Positions 17,707-26,690 are shown, numbered from the stretch's first letter. The stretch is 64,000 bases of DNA from Defluviimonas sp. SAOS-178_SWC (GCF_039830135.1 NZ_CP156081.1:2776001-2840000); one strand, 5' to 3'. Made by a program: numbers and translations. The notes: generated by a model not told the origin, from the sequence alone.

Positions 17707-18231
17707 ATGCCCTACGAATGGGTTGTGTCCCTTGACGAGGCCCCGGAGCAATCCGGGGCCTTTTCTTCTGAAACGGTGCTCGCGGAGCTGCATCTCTGGC
17801 CGTTCAGATCGTTGCCGCGAAAGGGCTTCGTGCTCTTCATCGCCATCACCGCGACGATGCTCGGGCTGCCGCTCATGGCGATGCTCGGCACGGTGATCCT
17901 CTGGGGGATCCTGCCCTTCATCGCGATTGCCGTCGCCGGCGTCTGGTGGGCGCTGTCACACAGCTACCGTCAGGGCGAGTTGACCGAGGTGTTGACGTTC
18001 CGCCGGGACCGGATCGACCTGACGCGCCGGGCGCCGGACGGGGCGGAGCAGTCCTGGCAGGCCAATCCCTTCTGGGTCCGGGTCCATTTCTATCCGGAAG
18101 GCGGGCCGGTGCCGTCCTATCTGACGCTGAAAGGCGAGGGGCGCGAGGTCGAACTCGGGGCGTTTCTCAGCGAAGAGGAACGCAAAGCCCTCTATTCGGA
18201 GCTCCGCGAGCACCTCTCCAATCTGCGCTGA
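17707..18231 (+). CDS. DUF2244 integral membrane protein
   Basis: Protein of 174 residues with two adjacent membrane helices (about 42-58 and 62-80) and a cytosolic C-terminal domain ending in an acidic/basic helix (SEEERKALYSELREHL). The ELHLWPFRSLPRKGFV segment before the first helix is typical of DUF2244. ATG 17707 lies one base after the ctaD stop, implying coupling. A terminator-like hairpin occupies codons 11-20. An in-frame GTG at 17776, after the hairpin, is an alternative start that would keep the conserved domain. Confidence 0.8.
   Translation: MPYEWVVSLDEAPEQSGAFSSETVLAELHLWPFRSLPRKGFVLFIAITATMLGLPLMAMLGTVILWGILPFIAIAVAGVWWALSHSYRQGELTEVLTFRRDRIDLTRRAPDGAEQSWQANPFWVRVHFYPEGGPVPSYLTLKGEGREVELGAFLSEEERKALYSELREHLSNLR
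17739..17767 (+). terminator. Rho-independent terminator located inside the DUF2244 5' coding region
   Basis: A perfect 8-bp stem GGCCCCGG / CCGGGGCC with a 6-base loop is followed directly by TTTTCTT. It begins 34 bases after the ctaD stop and is well placed to end ctaD transcripts, yet it lies within the open frame of the next gene. Confidence 0.75.
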
Positions 18232-18240
18232 GGGTCTGTC

Positions 18241-18264
18241 GGGGGCGTTTAGGCGCGCCCCCTT
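18241..18264 (+). terminator. Possible terminator after DUF2244
   Basis: GGGGGCG and CGCCCCC form a 7-bp stem over an 8-base loop, followed by TTCCC. The U-tract is poor. The convergent yqeY gene ends 60 bases further on. Confidence 0.35.
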
Positions 18265-18324
18265 CCCTGGAACGACGGGCACAGGCGCAGGCGCAGTTCC
18301 CTTGCTACCGCGACGGCGTGCGCC

Positions 18325-18783
18325 TTATCCCAGCCGGTCCTTGACCATGGGGCCCGTGGCGCCGAAATCCATCTGGCCGGTATACCTGGCCTTCAGCGCG
18401 GCCATGACCTTGCCCATGTCGCGGATCGAGCTGGCGCCGACCTCGGCGATCGCGGCATCCACGGCCGCGCCGACCTCCTCGGGCGTGAGCTGGCGCGGCA
18501 GGAAGTCCTCGATCACCTTGATCTCGGCGAGTTCCTTCTCCGCGAGTTCCAGCCGCCCGCCCTCTTCATAGGCCCGCGCGGATTCCTGACGCTGCTTGAC
18601 CATGCGGCCGAGTATCGCCAGCACCTCCGCGTCGCCGACCGAGGCGTCGCCGCCCTCGCCGCGCAACGCGATATCCTTGTCCTTGATCGCGGCATTGATC
18701 AGCCGCAGGGTCGACAATCGGTCCGCGTCCCTGGACTTCATCGCATCCTTGAGGGCCGCGCCGATCCTATCGCGCATATTCAT
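18325..18783 (-). CDS. yqeY: GatB/YqeY domain protein
   Basis: Helical protein of 152 residues matching the YqeY family: LKDAMKSRDADRLSTLRLINAAIKDKDI near the N-terminus and EIKVIEDFLPRQLTPEEV in the middle. The domain is shared with the C-terminus of GatB of the tRNA amidotransferase. YqeY is thought to act on tRNA-linked metabolism, but its reaction is not defined. ATG 18783 has GGAG 5 bases upstream. It is divergent from carA, a common pairing in alphaproteobacteria. Confidence 0.9.
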   Translation of the reverse strand: MNMRDRIGAALKDAMKSRDADRLSTLRLINAAIKDKDIALRGEGGDASVGDAEVLAILGRMVKQRQESARAYEEGGRLELAEKELAEIKVIEDFLPRQLTPEEVGAAVDAAIAEVGASSIRDMGKVMAALKARYTGQMDFGATGPMVKDRLG

Positions 18784-18905
18784 CGGGTCTCCATCCCCTG
18801 AGCTTCCGAAGCTCCCACCATATCGTTATCCGGCACCGGACACAACCAGCCATATTCTGCATAAGTTGTTGATTTCGCTACGTAAGCCAAAACATTATCC
18901 GACCC

Positions 18906-18934
18906 TTGACCATAGCCGCCGACACCCGTAGTTT
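18906..18934 (+). promoter_or_regulatory. Putative carA promoter
   Basis: TTGACC (18906-18911) and TAGTTT (18929-18934) are separated by 17 bases, 31 bases upstream of the carA ATG. Confidence 0.4.
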
Positions 18935-18965
18935 CCGCGGGATTTGTGATCCGGGGAGTCGCGCC

Positions 18966-20132
18966 ATGCCCACGAGCCAGAAGCCTCAGGACAAGCCCAC
19001 GGCCTGCCTCGCGCTCGCCGACGGAACCGTGTTCTACGGCAAGGGTTTCGGTGCCACCGGCACAACGGTGGCCGAGCTTTGCTTCAACACCGCGATGACC
19101 GGCTATCAGGAGATCATGACCGATCCGTCCTATGCCGGGCAGGTCGTGACCTTCACCTTCCCCCATATCGGCAATACCGGTGTCAATCCCGAGGATGACG
19201 AGACCGCAGACCCGGTGGCGGCCGGGATGGTGGTCAAATGGGATCCTACGGAGCCGTCGAACTGGCGCGCGGCGGAGCCTCTGGTCGGATGGCTCGCCAA
19301 GCGCGGCCGGATCGGCATCGGCGGCCTCGACACCCGGCGCCTGACCCGCGCGATCCGCCAGCAGGGCGCCCCTCATGTCGCGCTGGCGCATGATCCCGAC
19401 GGCAAGTTCGACATCGGCGCGCTCGTCGCCAAGGCGCGGGCCTGGTCGGGCCTCGTCGGCCTCGACCTCGCCAAGGAAGTGACCTGCGCGCAGAGCTACC
19501 GTTGGGACGAGACCCGCTGGTCCTGGCCCTCGGGCTACGGCAAGCGCGAAGGCGACGGGTTCCGCGTCGTGGCGCTCGATTACGGCGCCAAGCGCAACAT
19601 CCTGCGTTGCCTCGCCACCGTCGGCTGCGACGTCACGGTCCTGCCCGCCACCGCGACGGCGGAAGAGGTGCTCGCGCACAATCCCGAGGGCGTATTTCTC
19701 TCGAACGGCCCCGGCGACCCGGCGGCGACGGGCGCCTATGCCGTGCCGATGATCAAGGGCGTTCTCGACCGTGATCTGCCGGTCTTCGGCATCTGCCTTG
19801 GTCACCAGATGCTGGCGCTGGCGCTCGGCGCCACGACCATCAAGATGAACCACGGCCATCACGGTGCCAACCATCCGGTGAAGGACCTCGAAACGGGCAA
19901 GGTGGAGATCACCTCGATGAACCACGGCTTCACCGTGGACAGCCAGACCCTGCCGAAGGATGTGCGCGAGACCCACATCTCGCTCTTCGACGGCTCCAAC
20001 TGTGGCATCCGGCTTGAGGATCACCCGGTCTTCTCCGTCCAGTATCACCCAGAGGCAAGCCCCGGACCGCAGGACAGCTTCTACCTCTTCGAACGCTTCG
20101 CCGAGGCGATGCGAGCCCGGCGCGCCGCCTGA
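18966..20132 (+). CDS. carA: Carbamoyl-phosphate synthase small subunit
   Basis: Glutaminase subunit of 388 residues that supplies ammonia to CarB for carbamoyl phosphate, feeding arginine and pyrimidine synthesis. The N-terminal domain has LADGTVFYGKGFG and FNTAMTGYQEIMTDPSYAGQ. The class I amidotransferase domain has nucleophile Cys277 in FGICLGHQ and the His/Glu pair in QYHPEASPGP. The length is normal. carB is not in the window. The upstream 182-base region is shared with divergent yqeY. Confidence 0.96.
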   Translation: MPTSQKPQDKPTACLALADGTVFYGKGFGATGTTVAELCFNTAMTGYQEIMTDPSYAGQVVTFTFPHIGNTGVNPEDDETADPVAAGMVVKWDPTEPSNWRAAEPLVGWLAKRGRIGIGGLDTRRLTRAIRQQGAPHVALAHDPDGKFDIGALVAKARAWSGLVGLDLAKEVTCAQSYRWDETRWSWPSGYGKREGDGFRVVALDYGAKRNILRCLATVGCDVTVLPATATAEEVLAHNPEGVFLSNGPGDPAATGAYAVPMIKGVLDRDLPVFGICLGHQMLALALGATTIKMNHGHHGANHPVKDLETGKVEITSMNHGFTVDSQTLPKDVRETHISLFDGSNCGIRLEDHPVFSVQYHPEASPGPQDSFYLFERFAEAMRARRAA

Positions 20133-20261
20133 GGCCGCCGACCGGGTCCGATCCGAAGGAGCGCGCAAGCGCGCATACCTTCATCTCGCAGCCTTCGCTT
20201 GCGCGAAGGGCGCTCGGCCGGCCCGAAATCTCACCGTTTCGCCGCAATTGAGCGGTTTTCG

Positions 20262-20277
20262 TTAACCGCCCGTTAAC
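20262..20277 (+). promoter_or_regulatory. CtrA-type box upstream of the MshEN-GT2 gene
   Basis: TTAA-N7-TTAAC is a full match to the CtrA consensus, 45 bases before the start codon. CtrA controls motility, envelope and cell-cycle genes in alphaproteobacteria. Regulation here is inferred from the motif alone. Confidence 0.55.
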
Positions 20278-20322
20278 CACGGACGGCGGAGGCTCGGCCC
20301 GATCGCTTCCGTTCGGACCGTC

Positions 20323-22554
20323 ATGTCGCCACCATCCACCCACCTGCGCCTTGTCACGCCCGAAATCGCGCCGCCACCCTTCGTGACGGAGCGACCAGCT
20401 TTCGCGCCCCGCGCACGGCCCCGACGCGCGCGCGCGCGGCGAAAGCCGCTCGGCCAGATCCTGATCGACATGAAAGCCGTCGAACCCGGCAACATGCTCA
20501 AGGCGCTGGCCTTGCGTGACCGGCAGGACGCGCGCATCGGCGACATCCTCCTCACCCGCGGCTGGGTCAGCGAGGCCGACCTGATGGTCGCCCTGTCGAT
20601 CCAATGGGGCGCGAAGGCGGTCGACCTCATCACCGAACCGCCCGACGCGCGGCTGATCGACGGCCTCGGCGCCGAGTTCTGCCTTGCCCACGGTGTCCTT
20701 CCGTGGCGCCGGATCGGCGGGGCGACCGTGTTCGCGACGGCGCGCCCGGAGGAGTTCGCGCGGATGCGCGCCGAACTGCCCGGTGATTTCGGCCCGGTTC
20801 TGATGGCGCTGGCACCCGAGCGGGACATCCATGCAGCGCTCATCGCCACGCGCCAGACCGCCCTCATCCGGCGGGCCGAAACCAGGGTCGCGGCGGCGGA
20901 AAGCTGCCGGTCGCAGGACGGCGCGCGCGCGGGCAGGATCGCCTTCGCGGTGGTGTCGCTGCTGGTGGCCGGGCTGATTTTTGCCCCGACACCGACCTTC
21001 GCGCTTCTGACGCTCTGGGCGGTGGCGACGCTTCTTGCCTTCACCGGCCTGAAATTCGCGGCCTTTCTCGCCGAAGCCACCGCCCGGCGGGAACCAAAGG
21101 CGCCGCGCCCGGCCCTGGCGCGCCTGCCCATCGTTTCGGTAATGGTCCCGCTCTTTCGCGAGAACGATATCGCCCCCCCGCTGATCCGCCGGATCGGGCG
21201 CATCGACTACCCGAAGGAACTGCTCGACGTGCTCCTGGTCGTGGAAGAGGACGATCTTCTGACCCAGGAAGCGCTGGCGAGCCGCAGCCTGCCGCGCTGG
21301 ATGCGGGTGGTGATCGTGCCCTCCGGCCCGATCCGCACCAAGCCGCGCGCGCTCAACTACGCGCTCGACTTCTGCCGTGGCGCTATCGTCGGCATCTGGG
21401 ACGCCGAGGACGCGCCCGATCCGGGCCAGATCCACGCCGTCGTGCGCCGCTTTCAGGACTGCGCGCCGGATGTTGCCTGCCTTCAGGGCATCCTCGACTT
21501 CTACAATGCCCGCCACAACTGGATCACCCGCTGTTTCGCGGTCGAATACGCCGCCTGGTTCCGCGCCATGCTGCCCGGCCTCGCCCGGCTCGGCTTCGTC
21601 GTGCCGCTTGGCGGCACCACGCTCTTTTTCCGCCGCAAGGTGCTTGAGGAACTCGGTGGCTGGGACGCGCACAACGTCACCGAGGATGCAGACCTCGGCG
21701 TCCGTCTGGAGCGGCACGGCTACCGGACGGAGCTGATCCCCACCGTGACCCGCGAAGAGCCGAATGCCCGGCCGGTCGCCTGGATCCGGCAGCGCTCGCG
21801 CTGGCAGAAGGGTTACGCAATGACCTGGGCCTGCCACATGCGCGATCCCGCCCGGCTGTGGCGCGATCTCGGGACGAAGCGGTTCATCGGGGTGCAGATC
21901 CTCTTTCTCGGAACCCTGTCGCAGTCGCTGCTAGCGCCGGTCCTGTGGTCTTTCTGGCTGCTTGCATTCGGACTGCCGCACCCCCTGAACGGGGTGCTGC
22001 CGCCTGCCGCCCTCGCCACGCTCGGAACGCTTTTCGTCGCGTCGGAGCTCGTCAATATCGCCGTCGGGATGTGGGCCACGCGGGGAGCCGATCACCGCTA
22101 CCTGATGAAATGGGTGCCATCGCTGCACTTCTATTTCCCGCTCGCGGCGCTCTCGTCCTACAAGGCGCTTTACGAATGCCTGACGCGGCCGTTCTACTGG
22201 GACAAGACCTCGCACGGGGTGATCGCAGCGCGTTCCGGCCCGCCGGAGCTCTTGCCGGTGCTGATGCTCAGCAATCCCGTCCACGTGCCCGCCGCCGATC
22301 CGGCCCCGATCCCCCTCCATCCCGCCGCCCGTCCGGCGCGCCTGCATCTCAGCCCCCCGTCGAGCGCGGCAGCGGAGGCGCCCGAATCCCGGACCCAGCC
22401 CGGCAGGCCAGCGCTGGTCCTCGTTCCGCCCGCCGACGTGGCGGAGGTCAAACGCCAGCGGACCGCCTACATTCTCGGCTCAGCGATCGCCAGCGCCCCG
22501 CGGCGCCCCGGCATCGAGTTTCAGCCGTGTTTCGAAGGCTTTGGAGATATGTGA
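20323..22554 (+). CDS. Membrane GT2 glycosyltransferase with N-terminal MshEN/GspE-N domain
   Basis: Protein of 743 residues. After a basic leader (Arg-rich, 28-42), residues about 42-155 form an MshEN-like domain with two LG/IG...L...G...L..AL repeats (LGQILIDMKAVEPGNMLKAL; IGDILLTRGWVSEADLMVAL). Membrane helices at about 208-250 precede a GT2 domain with PLFRENDI, DAEDAPD, TEDADLG and QRSRW (490-494). Further helices (about 525-600) and a disordered Pro-rich tail follow. The domain pair recalls E. coli NfrB, where MshEN binds c-di-GMP and controls an exopolysaccharide synthase, but there it is C-terminal. No clear ribosome binding site is seen. The last 75 bases overlap the convergent gntR gene. 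Confidence 0.85.
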   Translation: MSPPSTHLRLVTPEIAPPPFVTERPAFAPRARPRRARARRKPLGQILIDMKAVEPGNMLKALALRDRQDARIGDILLTRGWVSEADLMVALSIQWGAKAVDLITEPPDARLIDGLGAEFCLAHGVLPWRRIGGATVFATARPEEFARMRAELPGDFGPVLMALAPERDIHAALIATRQTALIRRAETRVAAAESCRSQDGARAGRIAFAVVSLLVAGLIFAPTPTFALLTLWAVATLLAFTGLKFAAFLAEATARREPKAPRPALARLPIVSVMVPLFRENDIAPPLIRRIGRIDYPKELLDVLLVVEEDDLLTQEALASRSLPRWMRVVIVPSGPIRTKPRALNYALDFCRGAIVGIWDAEDAPDPGQIHAVVRRFQDCAPDVACLQGILDFYNARHNWITRCFAVEYAAWFRAMLPGLARLGFVVPLGGTTLFFRRKVLEELGGWDAHNVTEDADLGVRLERHGYRTELIPTVTREEPNARPVAWIRQRSRWQKGYAMTWACHMRDPARLWRDLGTKRFIGVQILFLGTLSQSLLAPVLWSFWLLAFGLPHPLNGVLPPAALATLGTLFVASELVNIAVGMWATRGADHRYLMKWVPSLHFYFPLAALSSYKALYECLTRPFYWDKTSHGVIAARSGPPELLPVLMLSNPVHVPAADPAPIPLHPAARPARLHLSPPSSAAAEAPESRTQPGRPALVLVPPADVAEVKRQRTAYILGSAIASAPRRPGIEFQPCFEGFGDM

Positions 22555-23121
22555 GCGCAAGGCTGCCTGCGCCGCCTCGCCGTCGCCCTCGGCGATCGCC
22601 CGGACGATCTCGGCATGTTCGTTGAGGGCCGCCAGCCCGCGCCCCTCGGCGGCAAGCGACGTCGTCGCTAGAAGCGCCATAGAGCGGTGGACGAGGTCGA
22701 GCTGCTGGACGAGGTAGCGGTTGTGCGAGGCAAGGTGGATCTGCTTGTGGAACCGCCGGTTCGCACGGCTGAGTTCGGACGGATCCCCCACATGCGCCCG
22801 GTCGGCCGCCACCATGTCCGAGAGCACCTTTACCTCTTCCGGCGTCGCATGCTTCGCCGCAAGCCGCGCCGCCAACCCTTCGAGTTCCGACCGCACGACG
22901 TAAAGCTCGGCCAGCTGGTTGTGGTCGAGCGAGGCGACGATCAGCGACCGTCCGTCCCGCGCCAACATCGACTGTGTCTCCAGCCGCTGCAACGCCTCGC
23001 GCACCGGGGTGCGCGACACGCCGAAACGCTCGGCCAGCTCCGCCTCGACCAGCCGGTCTCCGGGCCGGTAGATGCCGCTGTCGATGGCCTCGAGGATGAG
23101 CGTATAGGCGTCCTTCTGCAT
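22480..23121 (-). CDS. GntR family transcriptional regulator (FadR/FCD type)
   Basis: Protein of 213 residues. An N-terminal winged helix (GDRLVEAELAERFGVSRTPVREALQRLETQSML) is followed by an all-helical FCD effector domain with metal-site-like residues (RRFHKQIHLASHN, ...LNEHAEIVRAI...LRSHI). Such regulators respond to organic acids or sugar acids. It is divergent from the HAD gene and its 3' end overlaps the GT2 gene. The target and ligand cannot be read from context. Confidence 0.88.
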   Translation of the reverse strand: MQKDAYTLILEAIDSGIYRPGDRLVEAELAERFGVSRTPVREALQRLETQSMLARDGRSLIVASLDHNQLAELYVVRSELEGLAARLAAKHATPEEVKVLSDMVAADRAHVGDPSELSRANRRFHKQIHLASHNRYLVQQLDLVHRSMALLATTSLAAEGRGLAALNEHAEIVRAIAEGDGEAAQAALRSHISKAFETRLKLDAGAPRGAGDR

Positions 23122-23237
23122 GGCCTTCCCTTCCCGTGCCGCCCGTCCATGCGGCGGCGCGCGAGCCTAGGCCCCCCTGCCGGACATGGCAAGCCGGTCC
23201 ATTGCCGCCGCCGGTCAGAACGCGTAGTCTCGGCCCC

Positions 23238-23885
23238 ATGCACACAGCCCGTTTCACGCATGTCGAGGCTTGGGTCTTCGACCTCGACAATACGCTCTAT
23301 CCGCCCGCCGCCCGGCTCTTCGATCAGATCGAGGTGCGCATGACGGATTTCGTCATGCGGACGCTCGGTGTCGGGCGGAGCGAGGCCGACCGTCTGCGCC
23401 ATCACTACTGGCAGCTCTACGGCACCACGCTCGCCGGGTTGATGCACGAACATGATCTCGATCCCGTCCCCTACCTCTACGACGTCCACGACATCTCGCT
23501 CGGCCATCTGGAACCGGATGCGCCGCTCGGGACGGCCATCGCGGCGCTGCCGGGCAAACGGATCGTCTACACCAACGGCTCGGCGCCCTATGCCGAGCGG
23601 GTGCTGGAGGCGCGCGGCCTTTCCGGCGTCTTCGACGCGGTCTACGGGGTCGAACATGCCGGCTACCGGCCGAAGCCGGACCGCGCGGCGTTCGAGACGA
23701 TCTTTGCCAAGGCCCGGATCGACCCCGCCCGCGCGGCGATGTTCGAGGACGATCCGCGCAACCTCGCCGCACCCCATGCGATGGGAATGCGGACCGTTCA
23801 CGTCGCCCCCGCGCCGGAACCGGCGGAGCATATCCACCACCACACCGATGACCTCGCGGAGTTTCTCTTCCGGCTCGCGCCCTGA
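23238..23885 (+). CDS. HAD-family pyrimidine 5'-nucleotidase
   Basis: Protein of 215 residues with the four HAD motifs: catalytic Asp15/Asp17 in VFDLDNTLYPP, the YTNGS Thr/Ser motif near 110, Lys in RPKPDRAAF, and the acidic pair in MFEDDPRNL. The DLDNTLYP form and length fit the pyrimidine 5'-nucleotidase (SDT1/YjjG-like) branch, which dephosphorylates UMP/CMP. The exact substrate is inferred from family similarity. Confidence 0.88.
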   Translation: MHTARFTHVEAWVFDLDNTLYPPAARLFDQIEVRMTDFVMRTLGVGRSEADRLRHHYWQLYGTTLAGLMHEHDLDPVPYLYDVHDISLGHLEPDAPLGTAIAALPGKRIVYTNGSAPYAERVLEARGLSGVFDAVYGVEHAGYRPKPDRAAFETIFAKARIDPARAAMFEDDPRNLAAPHAMGMRTVHVAPAPEPAEHIHHHTDDLAEFLFRLAP

Positions 23886-23984
23886 GGCCGGAAGCGCCCG
23901 CGACGACCTGCCGCGCGTCATTCCGACCTGTTGAAGCCGAGGCCGGGGCCGCATACCTCGCGCGCCAGCGAACAGGAGAACCCC

Positions 23985-24224
23985 ATGACTGCCACGACCA
24001 ACCCACCTGGCCTGCCCTGGTACTATTCGATCCCCGTCGTCGGCTGGATCGCCCGCGACCTCGTCCACGGCAGCCGCGACAACATCCTCTACTTCCTCGT
24101 CATTCTTTTGACGCTTCTGGTTCTCGCCGTGAAGACCTGGGGTCTCGTTGCGCTCGGCCTCACGGCCCTCGCCACGGTTCCGGTCATCTTCTCGGTTCTG
24201 ATCCTGATCACGATCGGCAAGTAG
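23985..24224 (+). CDS. Small two-helix membrane protein
   Basis: A 79-residue protein with hydrophobic helices at about 36-50 and 53-76, preceded by an amphipathic segment (YYSIPVVGWIARDLVHG). AGGAG lies 6 bases before ATG 23985, supporting translation. No family function is recognised. It sits alone between a HAD phosphatase and a UbiH-like gene on the same strand. Confidence 0.7.
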   Translation: MTATTNPPGLPWYYSIPVVGWIARDLVHGSRDNILYFLVILLTLLVLAVKTWGLVALGLTALATVPVIFSVLILITIGK

Positions 24225-24296
24225 GGCCGCGACGTCTTAGCCCTTGGACGACCGCCGCCCCGGGGTCTATTGTCGCGCCGGAAACGAGGTGCGGCG

Positions 24297-25508
24297 ATGG
24301 CTGACAAAGTGATGCCCGAGACGACAGATGTGCTAATTTCCGGCGGCGGCGTCGCCGGCCTGACGGCGGCGGCGGCCTTCGGCGCGGCCGGATTTTCGGT
24401 GATCTGCGTCGACCCCGCCCCGCCGGTCACGGACGCGGCGGAGGCGGGCGCCGACATGCGCACCACCGCCTTCCTGCAACCGGCCCGGCGGGTGCTGGAG
24501 GAGGCCGGGCTCTGGTCGCGTCTCGCCCCCCATGCGGCGGCGCTGAAGATCATGCGCATCGTCGATGCGGGCGGCGAGGCGCCGGAGCCGCGCATCGTCA
24601 AGGATTTCGACGCCGGCGAGATCGGCGAGGAGCCCTTTGGCTGGAACTTCCCCAACTGGCTTCTGAGGCGCGAGATGGTCGCGCGGATCGCCGAACTGCC
24701 CAGCGTCGATTTCCGCCCGGGCAACGCGACGAAGGCGGTGCTGACGCGCGCGGGCGAGGCCCGGGTGACGCTCCGTGACGGCGCACGGATCTCGGCCCGG
24801 TTGCTCATCGCTGCGGACGGGCGGTCAAGCCCGGTGCGCGAGGCGCTCGGCATCGGCGTCAAGACGACCCGCTACGGCCAGAAGGCCCTGGCCTTCGCCG
24901 TGACCCATCCGATCCCGCACGACAATGTCTCGACCGAGATCCACCGGTCGGGCGGACCGTTCACGCTGGTGCCGCTGCCGGACCGCGACGGCAAGCCCTG
25001 CTCCGCCGTCGTCTGGATGGAGCGCGGACCGGAGGCGCTGCGGCTTGCCGCGCTCGACGTCGGGGCGTTCGAGGCCGAGATGTTCGCGCGTTCCGCCGGG
25101 CTCCTCGGGCCGCTGACGCTTGTCACGCGACGGTCGGTCTGGCCGATCATCAACCAGATCGCCGACCGGTTCGAGGCGGAGCGGGCCGCGCTTCTGGCGG
25201 AGGCCGCGCATGTCGTCCCGCCGATCGGGGCGCAGGGGCTGAACATGTCGCTCGCCGATCTCGCCTGCCTGCTCGACCTCGCACGGGAGGCGCCGGATCG
25301 GCTTGGCGACAGGTCGATGCTGACCGCCTATCACCGCCGGCGCTGGCCCGAGGTCAAGGCGCGGGTGACGGGGATCGATCTTCTGAACCGGACCTCGATG
25401 ATCTCGGCGCGGCCCCTGCGCGACTTGCGGGCGGGGGCGCTCAACGCGCTCTACTCATTCGCCCCGGTGCGCAAGACGTTGATGAAAACCGGGCTCGGCA
25501 TGCGCTGA
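24297..25508 (+). CDS. UbiH/UbiF-family FAD-dependent hydroxylase
   Basis: Flavoprotein monooxygenase of 403 residues. The N-terminal GxGxxG-like motif reads ISGGGVAGLTAA (14-25), a central RLLIAADGRSSPVRE segment is the DG motif, and a late HVVPPIGAQGLNMSLADLA segment is the GD-type FAD/ribityl motif, with the usual GD partly changed. The family hydroxylates the ubiquinone ring, and a role in ubiquinone synthesis is likely. Which ring position it acts on cannot be told from sequence. Confidence 0.85.
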   Translation: MADKVMPETTDVLISGGGVAGLTAAAAFGAAGFSVICVDPAPPVTDAAEAGADMRTTAFLQPARRVLEEAGLWSRLAPHAAALKIMRIVDAGGEAPEPRIVKDFDAGEIGEEPFGWNFPNWLLRREMVARIAELPSVDFRPGNATKAVLTRAGEARVTLRDGARISARLLIAADGRSSPVREALGIGVKTTRYGQKALAFAVTHPIPHDNVSTEIHRSGGPFTLVPLPDRDGKPCSAVVWMERGPEALRLAALDVGAFEAEMFARSAGLLGPLTLVTRRSVWPIINQIADRFEAERAALLAEAAHVVPPIGAQGLNMSLADLACLLDLAREAPDRLGDRSMLTAYHRRRWPEVKARVTGIDLLNRTSMISARPLRDLRAGALNALYSFAPVRKTLMKTGLGMR

Positions 25509-25559
25509 TCCCGGCAGGCGGGGCCGGTCGCGTCCCGGCCCGCGCGCCATTCTCAGGGT

Positions 25560-26690
25560 TCAGCCCAGGGCGGCATCGAGCGCGCGCCGGACGCGCGCCA
25601 CCGTTCCCTCGACATCGTAGAGCTTGTCGAGCCCGAAAAGGCCGATGCGGAAGCTGCGATAGCCCTCGCCCTCACCGACCTGCAAGGGCACGCCCGCCGC
25701 GATCTGGACGCCCTGCGCGGCGAATTTCTTGCCGTTCTGGATCTCGGGATCGTCGGTGAAGCTGACCACAACGCCCGGCGCAGCGAACCCGGAAGCCGCG
25801 ACCGACCGAATGCCGCGGGAGGCGAGTTCGTCCCGCACAGCGGAGCCGAGCGCCCGTTGCGCGGCGCGGAGTCGTTCGAAGCCGTACTCCTTGGTCTCCT
25901 TCATCGTGTCGCGGAAGGCGCGAAGCGCGTCGGTGGGCATCGTCGCATGATAGGCGTGGCCGCCCGCCTCGTAGGCCGCCATGATCGCGCGCCACTTCTT
26001 CAGGTCCATCGCGAAGCTCGACGAGGTCGTCTCTTCCAGTCGTTTCAGGGCCGCCTCGGAGAACATCACGAGGCCCGCCGAAGGCGAGGCCGACCAGCCC
26101 TTTTGCGGCGCCGAGATGAGAACGTCGACGCCGACCTCCTTCATGTCGACCCAGATGCAGCCGGAGGCGATCGAGTCGAGCACGAAGAGCGCGCCCACGT
26201 CATGGGCGGCCCTGGCCAGCGCCTTGAGGTAATCGTCGGGCAGGATCATGCCGCTCGCGGTTTCCACATGGGGCGCGAAGACGACATCGGGCTTCACTTC
26301 GGCGATCTTCGCCGTCACCTCCTCGATCGGCGCGGGGGCGAAGGGGGCGTCGGGGGCGTTGCCGTCCCGGCGCGCCAGGGCGACATGGGATTCGGCCGCG
26401 AAGCCGCCGGCGTCGAAGATCTGCGTCCAGCGGAAGGAAAACCAGCCGTTGCGGACGATCAGCGCGCGGGCGCCGCCGGCGAACTGGCGCGCGACCGCCT
26501 CCATCGCGAAGGTGCCGCCGCCGGGAACGAGGGCCACGGCCTCGGCCGCATAGACCTCCTTCAGCATCGCCGAGATGTCGCGCATCACCTCCTGGAAGGC
26601 GCCGCTCATGTGGTTGAGCGAGCGGTCGGTGAAGACGACCGAGAATTCTTCGAGCCCGTCGGGGTCGATATCGGTGAGCAGCGCGGGCAT
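25560..26690 (-). CDS. Class V PLP-dependent aminotransferase
   Basis: Fold-type I PLP enzyme of 376 residues related to alanine-glyoxylate/serine-glyoxylate aminotransferases. PLP Lys197 lies in SAPQKGWSASP, the PLP-ring Asp in LFVLDSIASG (near 172), and a PGGGTFAMEA phosphate-binding loop is near 56. GGAGG lies 5 bases before ATG 26690. It is downstream of the tandem Lrp genes on the same strand, across a 159-base gap with a repeat element, so it may be separately transcribed. Confidence 0.87.
   Translation of the reverse strand: MPALLTDIDPDGLEEFSVVFTDRSLNHMSGAFQEVMRDISAMLKEVYAAEAVALVPGGGTFAMEAVARQFAGGARALIVRNGWFSFRWTQIFDAGGFAAESHVALARRDGNAPDAPFAPAPIEEVTAKIAEVKPDVVFAPHVETASGMILPDDYLKALARAAHDVGALFVLDSIASGCIWVDMKEVGVDVLISAPQKGWSASPSAGLVMFSEAALKRLEETTSSSFAMDLKKWRAIMAAYEAGGHAYHATMPTDALRAFRDTMKETKEYGFERLRAAQRALGSAVRDELASRGIRSVAASGFAAPGVVVSFTDDPEIQNGKKFAAQGVQIAAGVPLQVGEGEGYRSFRIGLFGLDKLYDVEGTVARVRRALDAALG

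Noticed and set aside
15891..17708. A 605-codon frame antisense to ctaD
   Set aside because: It is rich in Arg, Glu, Asp and His repeats and lacks domain features; ctaD on the other strand is certain.
22448..23290. A second frame on the minus strand across gntR
   Set aside because: It is out of frame with the clear GntR protein and shows no domain.
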